Assembly: GCA_947628695.1 (NCBI GenBank)
Contig: CANRAV010000004.1
Span: 57,517-121,516, forward strand
Direction: 5' to 3'
Source: an uncultured Clostridia bacterium
Lineage (GTDB): Bacteria; Bacillota; Clostridia; Oscillospirales; CAG-382
DNA: 64,000 nt
Of this stretch, positions 25,119 through 34,140 are shown one piece after another (position 1 is the stretch's first letter; each line of letters begins with the position of its first letter). The position numbers were made by a program, and so were the translations under genes. The notes under the pieces are model-generated. The model worked only from the letters and a program-made list of their open reading frames with translations, searched no databases and was not told the origin of the DNA.

Positions 25119-25873
25119 TGAATATCGACAACGAAAATGTTCTTGCTGTCAGACCCACAAAAACAATATTCCGCGACGGAGATACCGTTGTAAAGCTTTT
25201 CAACAAAAGCTATTCAAAGGCGGACGTCCTCAACGAAGCCCTTAACCAGGCGCGCGTTGAGGAAACCGGGCTTAACATCCCGCGCGTGCTGGAGGTTATG
25301 ACCATCGACGGATGCTGGGCATTCCGGTCGGACTTTATACACGGGCATACTCTGCAGCAGCTTATGGAGCAGAATCCCGACAAGTTTGACTACTACCTCG
25401 ATATGTTCGTGGATTTGCAGCTTGATATGCATTCCCGCACCTGTCCGCTTTTAAACAAGCTTAAGGACAAAATGCACGGAAAGATCGAAAAAAGCGATCT
25501 TGACGCCACAACGCGCTACGAGCTGCACACAAGGATAGAGGCAATGCCGAAGCACAACAAGGTGCTGCACGGCGACTTTGTACCCTCCAATATAATCATT
25601 TCCGAAAACGGTATGCCCTATATACTTGACTGGTCACATGCCGTTCAGGGCAACGGTGCTGCGGACGCGGCGTATTCATACCTGATGTTCTGCCTGTCCG
25701 GCAGGAAGGAAGTCGGCGACAAATACCTGAAGCTGTACTGTAGGAAGAGCGACACCGCGATGCAGTACGTTCAAAAGTGGATGCCTATAGTCGCGGCATC
25801 CCAGTCCATAAAGCACATTGAATCCGAAAAGGCGCTGTTGTACCGCTGGATCAACGTTGTTGAATACGAGTAA
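25118..25873 (+). CDS. Aminoglycoside phosphotransferase-like (APH/choline kinase fold) protein
   Basis: A 251-residue small-molecule kinase fold. The catalytic loop LHGDFVPSNIII and the metal-binding ILDWSHAVQG motif are both intact; an N-terminal VVKLFNKSYS segment supplies the ATP-binding lysine. Proteins of this subgroup in Clostridia are uncharacterised; real antibiotic modification is unlikely on context alone. It overlaps the adhE stop by 1 nt and ends before a terminator, so it shares the adhE transcript. Its substrate is unknown. Confidence 0.8.
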   Translation: MNIDNENVLAVRPTKTIFRDGDTVVKLFNKSYSKADVLNEALNQARVEETGLNIPRVLEVMTIDGCWAFRSDFIHGHTLQQLMEQNPDKFDYYLDMFVDLQLDMHSRTCPLLNKLKDKMHGKIEKSDLDATTRYELHTRIEAMPKHNKVLHGDFVPSNIIISENGMPYILDWSHAVQGNGAADAAYSYLMFCLSGRKEVGDKYLKLYCRKSDTAMQYVQKWMPIVAASQSIKHIESEKALLYRWINVVEYE

Positions 25874-25888
25874 ATAATAAGAGGAAAT

Positions 25889-25932
25889 CCCCCGTTTCGA
25901 CCGATAAGGCCGGAACGGGGGGACATTTTTTG
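25889..25932 (+). terminator. Terminator of the adhE operon
   Basis: CCCCCGTTTCG and CGGAACGGGGG (one mismatch) around a 10-nt loop, followed by ACATTTTTTG. It lies between two convergent genes. Confidence 0.8.
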
Positions 25933-25945
25933 TGTTTACGTTAGG

Positions 25946-26869
25946 CTATTCAACCTTTACCTTGCTTTGAACAATGTCAAGCAGGTAACCTGCCAATATG
26001 CCTCCTAAAAGGCCGACAATGCAGATGATTCCGTTACGAACAGAGTCGTTGAAGCAATTTATCGGAAGAAGCAGCACCGTGGACGCAAATACGGTACCAA
26101 GCACAAAATGATACGCTACGGAGTTGTATTTTCCGAAAAGCCAATTTACAGGCTTTGCCAGCAGAAGCACCGTCGCAAGCCCGCCTATAGCGAGGGGGAG
26201 CAGAAAGCTTATAATGACTGAACCGTTCAGATGCATAAGCTCTTTTAAATTCCCGGTCATGTCCTCAAAAAGCCCAAGGCACATAAGAGGTGCGGAAAAG
26301 CTCATACCGGGAACAATAATGCTTATGCCGCAGATAACGCCGCAAACTATAAACCAGAAAAAGTTCGGTTCTATGTTAATGCTCCCGATAGATATGAATT
26401 CTCCGACAAGCTTTGAAATATCCGTCGCGTCGTCACCCTTTGAACCGAGAACAGCGAAGACGAAAAACATAACAACAAAAGATACGGCAAGAGTAATCCA
26501 TGAGGATTTTGTGCGTTTTTCGGTTCCGGCCTCTTTCCAAAGCGCGGGAATGGTGCCTATGATAAGGCCGACGAAAATCGCCTGCATAAGGTGAGTATTC
26601 TTTTCAAGAAGTATGTCAAGCACGCTGCCGAAGCATACAAAGCCCACTGCTATGCCTACCACAATCGGCAAAAGCAGCTTCCAATGCTTTTTTGCACCTG
26701 TAAAGGGGTGTGCAAGCGTCTCCATAAGCGGCTGATATACGCCGAAAATAACGCACATAACGCCGCCGCTAAGCCCGGGAAGAATAGCCCCCACGCCGAT
26801 AAAAGCACCCAAAAATATGTTGAACAGCCATTTTAAAACCACGTTGACGCTGCCTTTTCTTTCCTGCAT
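25946..26869 (-). CDS. DUF368 (PopT-like) membrane protein
   Basis: A 307-residue polytopic membrane protein with eight or more hydrophobic helices and the family signature GAILPGLSGGVMCVIFGVY near the N-terminus, repeated in inverted form as SIIVPGMSFSAPLMCLGLFE. DUF368 proteins are known (PopT) to return undecaprenyl phosphate across the cytoplasmic membrane for cell-wall synthesis. That function is likely but rests on family membership. It is monocistronic, with its own promoter at 26901-26929. Confidence 0.88.
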   Translation of the reverse strand: MQERKGSVNVVLKWLFNIFLGAFIGVGAILPGLSGGVMCVIFGVYQPLMETLAHPFTGAKKHWKLLLPIVVGIAVGFVCFGSVLDILLEKNTHLMQAIFVGLIIGTIPALWKEAGTEKRTKSSWITLAVSFVVMFFVFAVLGSKGDDATDISKLVGEFISIGSINIEPNFFWFIVCGVICGISIIVPGMSFSAPLMCLGLFEDMTGNLKELMHLNGSVIISFLLPLAIGGLATVLLLAKPVNWLFGKYNSVAYHFVLGTVFASTVLLLPINCFNDSVRNGIICIVGLLGGILAGYLLDIVQSKVKVE

Positions 26870-26900
26870 AAACGTTTCTCCCCGATAAAAAATTTTTTAC

Positions 26901-26929
26901 AGTATAGCATTTATGCCTCACGTTGTCAA
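26901..26929 (-). promoter_or_regulatory. Promoter of the DUF368 gene
   Basis: Minus strand: TTGACA (26924-26929), 17 nt, TATACT (26901-26906). Confidence 0.75.
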
Positions 26930-26958
26930 TATATCACGTGAAAAATGGAATAAAGCTA

Positions 26959-26987
26959 TTGAAAAACGGGTCAATATGTGGTATCAT
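26959..26987 (+). promoter_or_regulatory. Promoter of gltX
   Basis: TTGAAA (26959-26964), 17 nt, TATCAT (26982-26987). The leader is only about 30 nt, too short for a T-box. Confidence 0.6.
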
Positions 26988-27021
26988 AGAGGGACAAAAC
27001 TTTTATTTTGTGTGAGGATGT

Positions 27022-28680
27022 ATGGACTACAACAAACTTGCGGATTTACTTTTTCCCGATGTTGACAAAGAAACAAGTTATTACGAAGACCTTTATCCGC
27101 CAAGGAACCTTCCGGAGGGGGCAATGGTTACGCGCTTTGCGCCAAGCCCCACGGGCTTTGTTCATTTCGGCGGGCTGTTCCCGGTTCTCGTTTGCGAAAG
27201 GCTTGCACACCAAAGCGGCGGCGTTTTCTACCTGAGGATAGAGGATACGGATTCAAAAAGGGAGGTTGAAGGCGCGGAGAAGGACATAATCAACGCGTTT
27301 GAGACCTTTGGCATAAAGTTTGACGAAAGCGTTGTACATGGCGGAAGCTACGGCCCCTACCGCCAAAGCGACAGGCGCGATATATACCGCTGCTACGCAA
27401 AAAAGCTTGTTTCGGAGGGGAAGGCGTACCCCTGCTTCTGCACTGCTGAAGAGCTTTCGGAGCTTCGCGAAAGGCAGGAGGCGGCAAAGGTTGTTCCGGG
27501 CTATTACGGCGAATACGTAAAATGCCGCGATCTCACCTACGAGCAGGTTAAGAAAAACATAGATGCGGGCAAGCCCTTTGTGCTGCGCTTTAAGTCCTTT
27601 GGCGACAGCAGAAATAAAATAAAGTTTACCGACCTCGTAAAGGGTACAATAGAGATAACGGAAAACGACATAGACCACGTGCTTTTAAAAAGCGACGGGA
27701 TGCCGACCTATCACCTTGCGCACGCGGTTGACGACCATCTTATGCACACGACCCACGTTGTCAGGGGGGAGGAATGGCTTTCAAGCCTTCCTTATCACAT
27801 CCAGCTTTTCCGCGCTTTCGATTTCCGTTTGCCTAAGTACCTTCACATTTCACAGCTTATGCGGCTTGCGGAGGTAGAGGAAGACGGCATTGTAAAACAG
27901 GTTAAAAAGAAGCTTTCAAAGCGCGATAAGGGCGCGGGGCTTACATCGTATATCGGCGAGGGCTATGCGCCGGAATGCGTTATAGAGTACGTTATGACGC
28001 TGTTGAATTCAAACTTTGAGGAGTGGAGGAAGGCAAATCCCTTTGCGCCCATAGAAGACTTCAAGTTTTCCGTTAAGAAGATGAGCGCTTCCGGTTCTCT
28101 CTTTGATTTAAAGAAGCTTGAGGACGTCAGCAAAAACGTGCTTTCCCGTTTCAGTGCGGATGAGATATATGAGAGGGTCGCTGCCTGGAGCAGCGTCTAC
28201 GACAAAGAATTCAACCTCCTTCTGACCTCCGACCCCGATTATGCAAAGCGCATACTTGCCATAGGCAGGGGCGGGAACAAGCCGAGGAAGGACTTCGCGC
28301 TGTACAGCGAGGTTAAGGGCTATATGGGCTTCTTCTACGACAGTCTTTTTGAAGTTAGTGATTCTATCCCGGATAACTTCAAAAAAGAGGATATAAAGAA
28401 CGCCATAGACCTTTTCATAAAAGGGTATGACGAAAACGACGACCGTCAGACTTGGTTTGATAAGATAAAGGACGTCGCGGCGGGGATAGGTTACTGCCCG
28501 GATATGAAGGCATACAAGGCCGCACCGGACAGGTACCCCGGCCACGTCGGTGACGTAAGCATGTTCCTTCGCATTGCCGTGACGGGCAGGATGAACAGCC
28601 CGGATATGTACGACGTTATGAATATTCTGGGCAAAAGCAGGGTCGTTTCGCGGCTTGAAGCGTTTAAAAATACCTTATAA
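27022..28680 (+). CDS. gltX: Glutamyl-tRNA synthetase
   Basis: A 552-residue class I synthetase. The HIGH motif appears as PSPTGFVHFGGLF and the KMSKS motif as KKLSKRDKG. The sequence RFAPSPTG and the YHLAHAVDDHLM region place it among glutamyl enzymes. It is somewhat longer than typical bacterial GluRS (about 480). Because GlnS is encoded 12 nt downstream, this GluRS may be discriminating, charging only tRNA-Glu; that is inference. ATG 27022 follows a GAGGATG-type site. Confidence 0.92.
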   Translation: MDYNKLADLLFPDVDKETSYYEDLYPPRNLPEGAMVTRFAPSPTGFVHFGGLFPVLVCERLAHQSGGVFYLRIEDTDSKREVEGAEKDIINAFETFGIKFDESVVHGGSYGPYRQSDRRDIYRCYAKKLVSEGKAYPCFCTAEELSELRERQEAAKVVPGYYGEYVKCRDLTYEQVKKNIDAGKPFVLRFKSFGDSRNKIKFTDLVKGTIEITENDIDHVLLKSDGMPTYHLAHAVDDHLMHTTHVVRGEEWLSSLPYHIQLFRAFDFRLPKYLHISQLMRLAEVEEDGIVKQVKKKLSKRDKGAGLTSYIGEGYAPECVIEYVMTLLNSNFEEWRKANPFAPIEDFKFSVKKMSASGSLFDLKKLEDVSKNVLSRFSADEIYERVAAWSSVYDKEFNLLLTSDPDYAKRILAIGRGGNKPRKDFALYSEVKGYMGFFYDSLFEVSDSIPDNFKKEDIKNAIDLFIKGYDENDDRQTWFDKIKDVAAGIGYCPDMKAYKAAPDRYPGHVGDVSMFLRIAVTGRMNSPDMYDVMNILGKSRVVSRLEAFKNTL

Positions 28681-28692
28681 GGCAGGCAAGAT

Positions 28693-30351
28693 ATGGAAAA
28701 CACAAATAATTACTTGTTTGACATTATAGAAGACGATTTAAAAAACGGCAGGGTTAAGGAGATACACACGCGCTTTCCGCCGGAGCCGAACGGCTGCCTT
28801 CACATAGGCAGCGCTAAGGCCATATGTATAAACTACAGCGCGGCAAAAAAATTCGGCGGCAAGTTCAATTTGAGGTACGACGACACAAACCCCTCCAAAG
28901 AGGACGACAGCTATGTAAAGTCTATATACGAGGACCTTTTGTGGCTTGGCGCTGTGCCGGACGGTGTTTTTTACGGCTCCGATTATTTTGAAAAGTGCTA
29001 TGAATACGCAGTTCTTTTGATAAAAAAGGGTCTTGCATACGTCTGCGACCTGAATGCTGAGCAGATGCGGGAATACCGTGGCACCTTGACCGAGCCCGGT
29101 AGAGAAAGCCCGTACAGGAACCGTTCCGTCGAAGAAAACCTTCAGCTGTTTGAGCGCATGAGAAACGGCGAATTTGAGGACGGCGCCTGCACACTGCGTG
29201 CAAAAATAGATATGTCCTCCCCGAACATGAACATGCGCGACCCTGCGATTTACCGCATTCTGCACGTTTCGCACCACAGGCAGGGCGACAAGTGGTGCAT
29301 ATATCCCCTTTACGATTTTGCACACCCCATACAGGACGCGCTGGAGGGGATAAGCCACTCTATGTGCTCTATAGAGTTTGAAAATCACCGTCCGCTATAC
29401 GACTGGGTGGTTGAAAACATAGGCTTCGACCCTGCGCCGCATCAATACGAGTTTGCGCGTCTCAACGTCACAAACACCGTCATGAGCAAGCGCTATTTGA
29501 GGAAGCTTGTGGAAGAGGGCTTTGTTGACGGCTGGGACGACCCGCGTATGCCCACTCTTTCCGGCCTCAGAAGGCGCGGATATACTCCTTCAAGCATCTT
29601 TTCCTTTGTCGAAAAGGCCGGCGTTGCCAAGAACTTCAGCATCGTTGACATAGCTCTTTTGGAGCATTGCCTTCGCGACGAGCTTAACGCAAAGGCAAAG
29701 CGCAGGATAGCCGTTCTCGACCCTGTTAAGCTCATCGTCGACAATTACCCGGACGGAAAGACAGAGTATTTTCCGGTGTCCAACAACCCGAATGACGAAA
29801 CGGCCGGCACGCGGCAGGTTGCCTTTACGAAGGTGCTTTATATCGACCGTGCGGACTTTTCTCTCACTCCGCCGCCTAAGTATTTCCGCTTGAAGCCGGA
29901 CGGCGAGGTCAGGCTTATGGGTGCGTACATTGTGAAATACGCAGGCATTGACACGGACGAAAACGGCAAGGTTGCTGCAATACACTGTACAGCCGACCTT
30001 GAAAGCGGGAACGGCGTTCCGAAGGACGGCAGAAAAATAAAGGGAACCGTTCACTGGGTTTCGGCAAGCAACTGCATAAGGTCGGAAATAAGGGTTTACG
30101 ACAAGCTTTTCACTATTGAAAACACCGGCGCTATACCGGAAGACAAGACCTATGACGATTATCTGAATCCGGAAAGCCTGAAGGTTTACAAGGACTGCGC
30201 GCTTGAAAAGGCGCTGGAAGACGCCGCTCCCGGTGAAAGCTTTCAGTTTGTGCGCACGGGCTACTTCTGCAAGGACACAAAGGATGAGAACGTGTTCAAC
30301 CAAACGGTGTCTCTTAAGGATTCAAAACCCATAGAAGAGCTTACAAAATAG
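28693..30351 (+). CDS. glnS: Glutaminyl-tRNA synthetase
   Basis: A 552-residue class Ib synthetase charging tRNA-Gln. HIGH motif PNGCLHIGSAKA, the acceptor-binding RYDDTNPSKEDD, and KMSKS variant VMSKRYLRK are visible; the C-terminal half holds two beta-barrels for anticodon recognition. The length matches E. coli GlnS (554). Most Firmicutes use the GatCAB transamidation route, so a GlnS here points to a Clostridia lineage that acquired it. It is in an operon with gltX. Confidence 0.94.
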   Translation: MENTNNYLFDIIEDDLKNGRVKEIHTRFPPEPNGCLHIGSAKAICINYSAAKKFGGKFNLRYDDTNPSKEDDSYVKSIYEDLLWLGAVPDGVFYGSDYFEKCYEYAVLLIKKGLAYVCDLNAEQMREYRGTLTEPGRESPYRNRSVEENLQLFERMRNGEFEDGACTLRAKIDMSSPNMNMRDPAIYRILHVSHHRQGDKWCIYPLYDFAHPIQDALEGISHSMCSIEFENHRPLYDWVVENIGFDPAPHQYEFARLNVTNTVMSKRYLRKLVEEGFVDGWDDPRMPTLSGLRRRGYTPSSIFSFVEKAGVAKNFSIVDIALLEHCLRDELNAKAKRRIAVLDPVKLIVDNYPDGKTEYFPVSNNPNDETAGTRQVAFTKVLYIDRADFSLTPPPKYFRLKPDGEVRLMGAYIVKYAGIDTDENGKVAAIHCTADLESGNGVPKDGRKIKGTVHWVSASNCIRSEIRVYDKLFTIENTGAIPEDKTYDDYLNPESLKVYKDCALEKALEDAAPGESFQFVRTGYFCKDTKDENVFNQTVSLKDSKPIEELTK

Positions 30352-30393
30352 CTGTTTCCTGTTTTGCGGCAAGGGGGGGCGATATATACGAAT

Positions 30394-30927
30394 ATGTATC
30401 TCGATTTGTTCCTGACCTATGCAAAGGTCGGGGCGATGACCTTTGGCGGCGGATATGCAATGCTGCCGATACTTAAGCGTGAAATGGTCGACCGCAAGGG
30501 CTGGGTGACTGAGGATGACCTTATAGACTGCTACGCCATCGGCCAATGCACACCCGGCGTTATTGCCGTTAATGCAGCAACCCTTATAGGGTATAAAAAG
30601 AAGGGCTTTTTGGGGGCACTTTGCGCAACGGTCGGCGTGATAACACCGCCGATACTTATAATAATCTGCGTCGCTTCGGTCATACAGGCCTACAGCGGGA
30701 ACATTTATGTAAAGCACGCTCTTGCCGGCATGAACGCCGCCATCTGCGCAGTTATCGCACTTACGGTGTTCGGGCTGCTTAAAAAGACCTGGAAGGACCC
30801 TGCGTCTGTCGTTATAGGCCTTGCGGTTTTTGCGCTTACCGTGGCCTTCGACATTCCAACGGTCTTGACTGTAGTGGCTGCTGCGGTTGTAGGCGTTGTC
30901 ATTTCCAAAGTTAAGAAGCGGAGGTGA
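30394..30927 (+). CDS. Chromate transporter family, first half protein
   Basis: A 177-residue short-chain CHR protein. The signature FGGGYAMLPILKREM, the GQCTPGVIAVNAATLIGY motif and about six hydrophobic helices are visible. Such half-size CHR proteins act as a pair with the second half encoded next door. Chromate or another oxyanion is the family substrate; the true physiological ion is unknown. ATG 30394 is chosen, though the purine-rich AAGGGGGG lies rather far (about 13 nt) upstream. Confidence 0.87.
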   Translation: MYLDLFLTYAKVGAMTFGGGYAMLPILKREMVDRKGWVTEDDLIDCYAIGQCTPGVIAVNAATLIGYKKKGFLGALCATVGVITPPILIIICVASVIQAYSGNIYVKHALAGMNAAICAVIALTVFGLLKKTWKDPASVVIGLAVFALTVAFDIPTVLTVVAAAVVGVVISKVKKRR

Positions 30928-30936
30928 CGACGGTAC

Positions 30937-31506
30937 ATGACGCTGCTTTTGTGCTTTTGGGAGTTTTTTAAAACCGGGCTTTTCGCCGTCGGCGGCGGGC
31001 TTGCCACCATACCGTTTCTGCAGGAGATGGCGGAGAAGCATCCGGATTGGTTTACAAGGGAAGAACTGACAAGCTTTATTGCCGTGTCGGAATCCACCCC
31101 CGGCCCTATCGGCATCAATATCGCAACCTATGCGGGGTATAAAATATACGGTCCGCTGGGCTCGGTCATATGCACGTTTGCCTTGGTTCTGCCTTCGTTT
31201 CTCGTCATACTTTTAATAGCTCACGCGCTGAATAAATTTAAGTCAAGCGAAATAGTGCAGGGTGCTTTTTACGGTATACGTCCCGCGTCTACGGCGCTTA
31301 TATCCTGCGCTATTCTGACAACTTTCTTTGACGTTTTGGTAAACGTTTCTGCTGTGACTTCCGTTAGGAGCTTTTTCGATGCGATTGATTATCCGGCTGT
31401 GGCGCTGTTTGCCGTTATTCTGACGGCTGCTGCCATATTTAAAAAGGTACACCCGATTGTTTTCATCGCCGCAGGGGCTTTAGCCGGCATTATATTCAAA
31501 ATGTAG
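30937..31506 (+). CDS. Chromate transporter family, second half protein
   Basis: A 189-residue partner of the 30394 gene, with the same motif set: FFKTGLFAVGGGLATIPFLQ, ESTPGPIGINIATYAGY, and about six membrane helices. GGAGGTG precedes the ATG. The two genes are 9 nt apart and should be co-translated as a heterodimer, the short-chain form of ChrA. No terminator is visible before the citrate synthase promoter. Confidence 0.87.
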   Translation: MTLLLCFWEFFKTGLFAVGGGLATIPFLQEMAEKHPDWFTREELTSFIAVSESTPGPIGINIATYAGYKIYGPLGSVICTFALVLPSFLVILLIAHALNKFKSSEIVQGAFYGIRPASTALISCAILTTFFDVLVNVSAVTSVRSFFDAIDYPAVALFAVILTAAAIFKKVHPIVFIAAGALAGIIFKM

Positions 31507-31541
31507 GCGGGAGCGGATTTGCATTTTATCTAATTTAACAC

Positions 31542-31570
31542 TTGATATTTATTCAGCAGTAATGTATAAT
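31542..31570 (+). promoter_or_regulatory. Promoter of the citrate synthase gene
   Basis: TTGATA (31542-31547), 17 nt, perfect TATAAT (31565-31570), 28 nt before the start. Confidence 0.8.
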
Positions 31571-31598
31571 TATTATTATCACGAACAGGAGGCGAACA

Positions 31599-32969
31599 AT
31601 GAACCGCGCCGACAGTAAATTTTCTCAAATAAAACCGGAAATAAAGGAGTTTGCGGATCTTTGCGTAAAGAACAGCAACATCGACCCGGAGCTTTACGCT
31701 AAATACGACGTCAAGCGCGGCCTGCGCGATATAAGCGGGCGCGGTGTGCTTACCGGCCTTACGGAGATTGCCGAGGTGCATTCGTATACAATACGCGATG
31801 CAGAGTACGTCCCCTGTGAGGGCAAGCTTTTTTACAGGGGCATTGATATAGAAGACATTGTATCGGGGTTTTTAAAGGACGACAGACCCGGATTTGAAGA
31901 GACAACGTATCTTCTTCTTTTCGGCGAGCTGCCTACAAGGCAGCAGCTTGACGATTTCAACAGGCTTTTGGGCAGCTATCGCAGCCTGCCTACAAATTTT
32001 GTTCGCGATGTCATTATGAAGGCTTCCAGCCGCAACATGATGAACTCGCTTGCAAAAAGCATACTGACGCTGTATTCCTATGACGCAGCTGCGGATGACA
32101 TAAGCATCCCCAATGTGCTTCGCCAATCGTTAGAGCTTATTGCTATTTTTCCGCTGCTTACTGTGTACGGGTATCAGGCTTATTCCTACTATCACGACGG
32201 AAAAAGCCTCATGATACACACCCCCGCGCCCGAGCTTTCAACTGCGGAAAATCTGCTTTTGCTTCTTCGCGGTGCCGGTAATTACACGAAGCTTGAAGCG
32301 AAGATTTTGGATCTTGCGCTGATGCTTCATGCCGACCACGGCGGCGGCAACAACTCTACCTTTACAACCCGCGTTGTAACCTCTACCGGTACGGACACCT
32401 ATTCCGCAATAACGGCAGCCGTTGGCTCCTTAAAAGGGCCCAAGCACGGCGGTGCAAACATAAAAGTGGTAGAGATGTTTGACGACATGAAAGCGAATCT
32501 TTCCGACTGGACAGACGACGCTGCCATTGCCGACTATCTGAAAAAGCTTTTGCACAAGGAAGCCTTCGACAGAACCGGTCTTATTTACGGTATAGGTCAC
32601 GCCGTTTATTCGCTTTCCGACCCCAGGGCGAGGGTGTTTAAAAGCTTTGTCAAGGATCTTGCTGTCGAAAAGGGACGTGAGAAGGAGTTTGTACTTTACG
32701 ACAAGGTAGAAACTTTGGCACCGGAGGTTATTGCAAGCGAAAGGAAGATCTACAAGGGCATAAGCGCAAACGTGGATTTCTACAGCGGTTTTGTTTACAG
32801 TATGCTTGACCTCCCGCGGGAGCTGTACACGCCTATATTTGCCGTATCTCGCATTTCCGGCTGGTGCGCACACCGTATTGAGGAGCTTATAAACGCCGGG
32901 AAGATTATAAGGCCTGCTTTCAAAAACGTTGCAAAACGCAGGGCTTATATCCCCATGGATAAAAGATAG
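31599..32969 (+). CDS. Citrate synthase
   Basis: A 456-residue type of citrate synthase condensing acetyl-CoA and oxaloacetate. Visible: FYRGIDIEDIVSGF, HADHGGGNNSTFTTRV with an active-site His, GPKHGGANIKVVEM with the second His, and GIGHAVYSLSDPRA. About 50 N-terminal residues precede the usual core, as in several gut Clostridia. It is monocistronic, so it probably serves glutamate synthesis rather than a full TCA cycle; no other cycle enzyme is in the window. 2-methylcitrate synthase activity is a less likely alternative. Confidence 0.92.
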   Translation: MNRADSKFSQIKPEIKEFADLCVKNSNIDPELYAKYDVKRGLRDISGRGVLTGLTEIAEVHSYTIRDAEYVPCEGKLFYRGIDIEDIVSGFLKDDRPGFEETTYLLLFGELPTRQQLDDFNRLLGSYRSLPTNFVRDVIMKASSRNMMNSLAKSILTLYSYDAAADDISIPNVLRQSLELIAIFPLLTVYGYQAYSYYHDGKSLMIHTPAPELSTAENLLLLLRGAGNYTKLEAKILDLALMLHADHGGGNNSTFTTRVVTSTGTDTYSAITAAVGSLKGPKHGGANIKVVEMFDDMKANLSDWTDDAAIADYLKKLLHKEAFDRTGLIYGIGHAVYSLSDPRARVFKSFVKDLAVEKGREKEFVLYDKVETLAPEVIASERKIYKGISANVDFYSGFVYSMLDLPRELYTPIFAVSRISGWCAHRIEELINAGKIIRPAFKNVAKRRAYIPMDKR

Positions 32970-32980
32970 TACAGATTTTG

Positions 32981-33011
32981 GGAAGCTGCACGCTTTGCGG
33001 CTTCCTTTTTT
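32981..33011 (+). terminator. Terminator of the citrate synthase gene
   Basis: GGAAGCTGC / GCGGCTTCC hairpin followed by six T, 12 nt after the stop codon. Confidence 0.8.
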
Positions 33012-33022
33012 CGTCAAAACGC

Positions 33023-33051
33023 TTGCAAATCGGCAAATATTGTGTTAGTAT
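33023..33051 (+). promoter_or_regulatory. Possible promoter of the 33082 envelope operon
   Basis: TTGCAA (33023-33028), 17 nt, TAGTAT (33046-33051). Confidence 0.5.
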
Positions 33052-33081
33052 AAGCTTGTAGAATATACAGGTGGTATGTGT

Positions 33082-34140
33082 ATGAAACGTTTTTTGTGCC
33101 TGCTCTTGGCGGCTTTTATGCTTTGCGTTTTCACGGTCGGCGCTTCTGCGGAAGCAGGCGAGGCCGAAGCCTTCCCTTACAACAGAATTGCTGTAATAGA
33201 CGTATCCGGGAACACCGACGGCGGGCTTGACCTTGAGGGTATCCTTCCCTTAATATGCTATACAGACAAGAACGGCGGCATTATGGGCGCAATGTTTGAC
33301 GCCTTGGTTTTTGATTGCGTTGCGGTTCCTCAAACTCCGGAGGAGGCAGAGGGCTTTATTACAAGGCTTTTTGCAGAGGGATACAACATGCATGCCGCAG
33401 ATGAGGCAGTCGGCAGGCTTATTGACGCCGGCTTTGCAGAGAAAGGTTACAAATACCCGGTTTTTGCCGCAGTGCCTGTCTTTTTCAGCGCCCTTGAATC
33501 TGCCGAAGACAGGGAGCTGTTTTGCGAATATTACGTAAGGACACTTAAGGCTGTTTTCGCCTCTGCAGGTTTGGAAAATTTAAAGCTTGCCGGAGTAACC
33601 TTCGGCAAAGGCTTTGACAATGCGGAAAAAGTCAGGGAAGAGTGCATCCGTACTTCTGCCGAAAACGGTATGCAGACTGTAATCTTTACCCGTGTAAGCG
33701 GAAGTACAAATGCTGACGCCGGCTTTACGGTGAACGAAAAGCTTGACAGAAGGCTCTCCCTTGCACGCGATTACACAGGCCCTGTTCTGCAGCTTGGCGG
33801 TGTCCCCGCGGATGACGGCACAGCGCTGCTTGATGACCTTCGCGCAGAGCTTGACGGTTTTGCGGATTCTGCAGTAAGTGACTGCGCGGTCGCTTTCTCC
33901 TTCACCTCATCGCGCGATTTGTACGAATGCGCATATTCATCCTCTGAAAACGCGAGGGAGGCATACAGGCTGATTGCGGAGTTTGCCGACGCTTCAAACG
34001 TAAACGCAAAACCGGCGAGCAGGGTTGCAAAGGGTGCGGAGTACGCGATATATGCGGCAATTGCCGTGCTTTCTGCGGTCTGCATGGCGGTTATTGTCTT
34101 TGTGCTTGTAAAGAAGAGAAAGAGAAATGGAAAAGAATAA
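33082..34140 (+). CDS. Secreted/membrane-anchored protein, unknown function
   Basis: I do not recognise this 352-residue protein. It has a cleavable-looking signal peptide (MKRFLCLLLAAFMLCVFTVG then ASAEA), an extracellular domain of about 290 residues (RIAVIDVSGNTDGGLDLEG, ALVFDCVAVPQTPEEAE) and a C-terminal anchor helix (YAIYAAIAVLSAVCMAVIVF) followed by basic KKRKR. The pattern of a Rossmann-like or TIM-barrel core with a searched date/plan-like sequence is suggestive of a glycoside-hydrolase-like fold, but no catalytic motif is clear. ATG 33082 fits AGGTGG better than ATG 33076. It overlaps the next gene by 14 nt. Confidence 0.65.
   Translation: MKRFLCLLLAAFMLCVFTVGASAEAGEAEAFPYNRIAVIDVSGNTDGGLDLEGILPLICYTDKNGGIMGAMFDALVFDCVAVPQTPEEAEGFITRLFAEGYNMHAADEAVGRLIDAGFAEKGYKYPVFAAVPVFFSALESAEDRELFCEYYVRTLKAVFASAGLENLKLAGVTFGKGFDNAEKVREECIRTSAENGMQTVIFTRVSGSTNADAGFTVNEKLDRRLSLARDYTGPVLQLGGVPADDGTALLDDLRAELDGFADSAVSDCAVAFSFTSSRDLYECAYSSSENAREAYRLIAEFADASNVNAKPASRVAKGAEYAIYAAIAVLSAVCMAVIVFVLVKKRKRNGKE

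Noticed and set aside
25118..25873. Antibiotic resistance gene (aminoglycoside phosphotransferase)
   Set aside because: The fold is right, but the gene is co-transcribed with adhE and has no sign of mobility; a metabolic kinase is more likely.
26988..27021. T-box leader before gltX
   Set aside because: The leader is about 30 nt and lacks any T-box motif.
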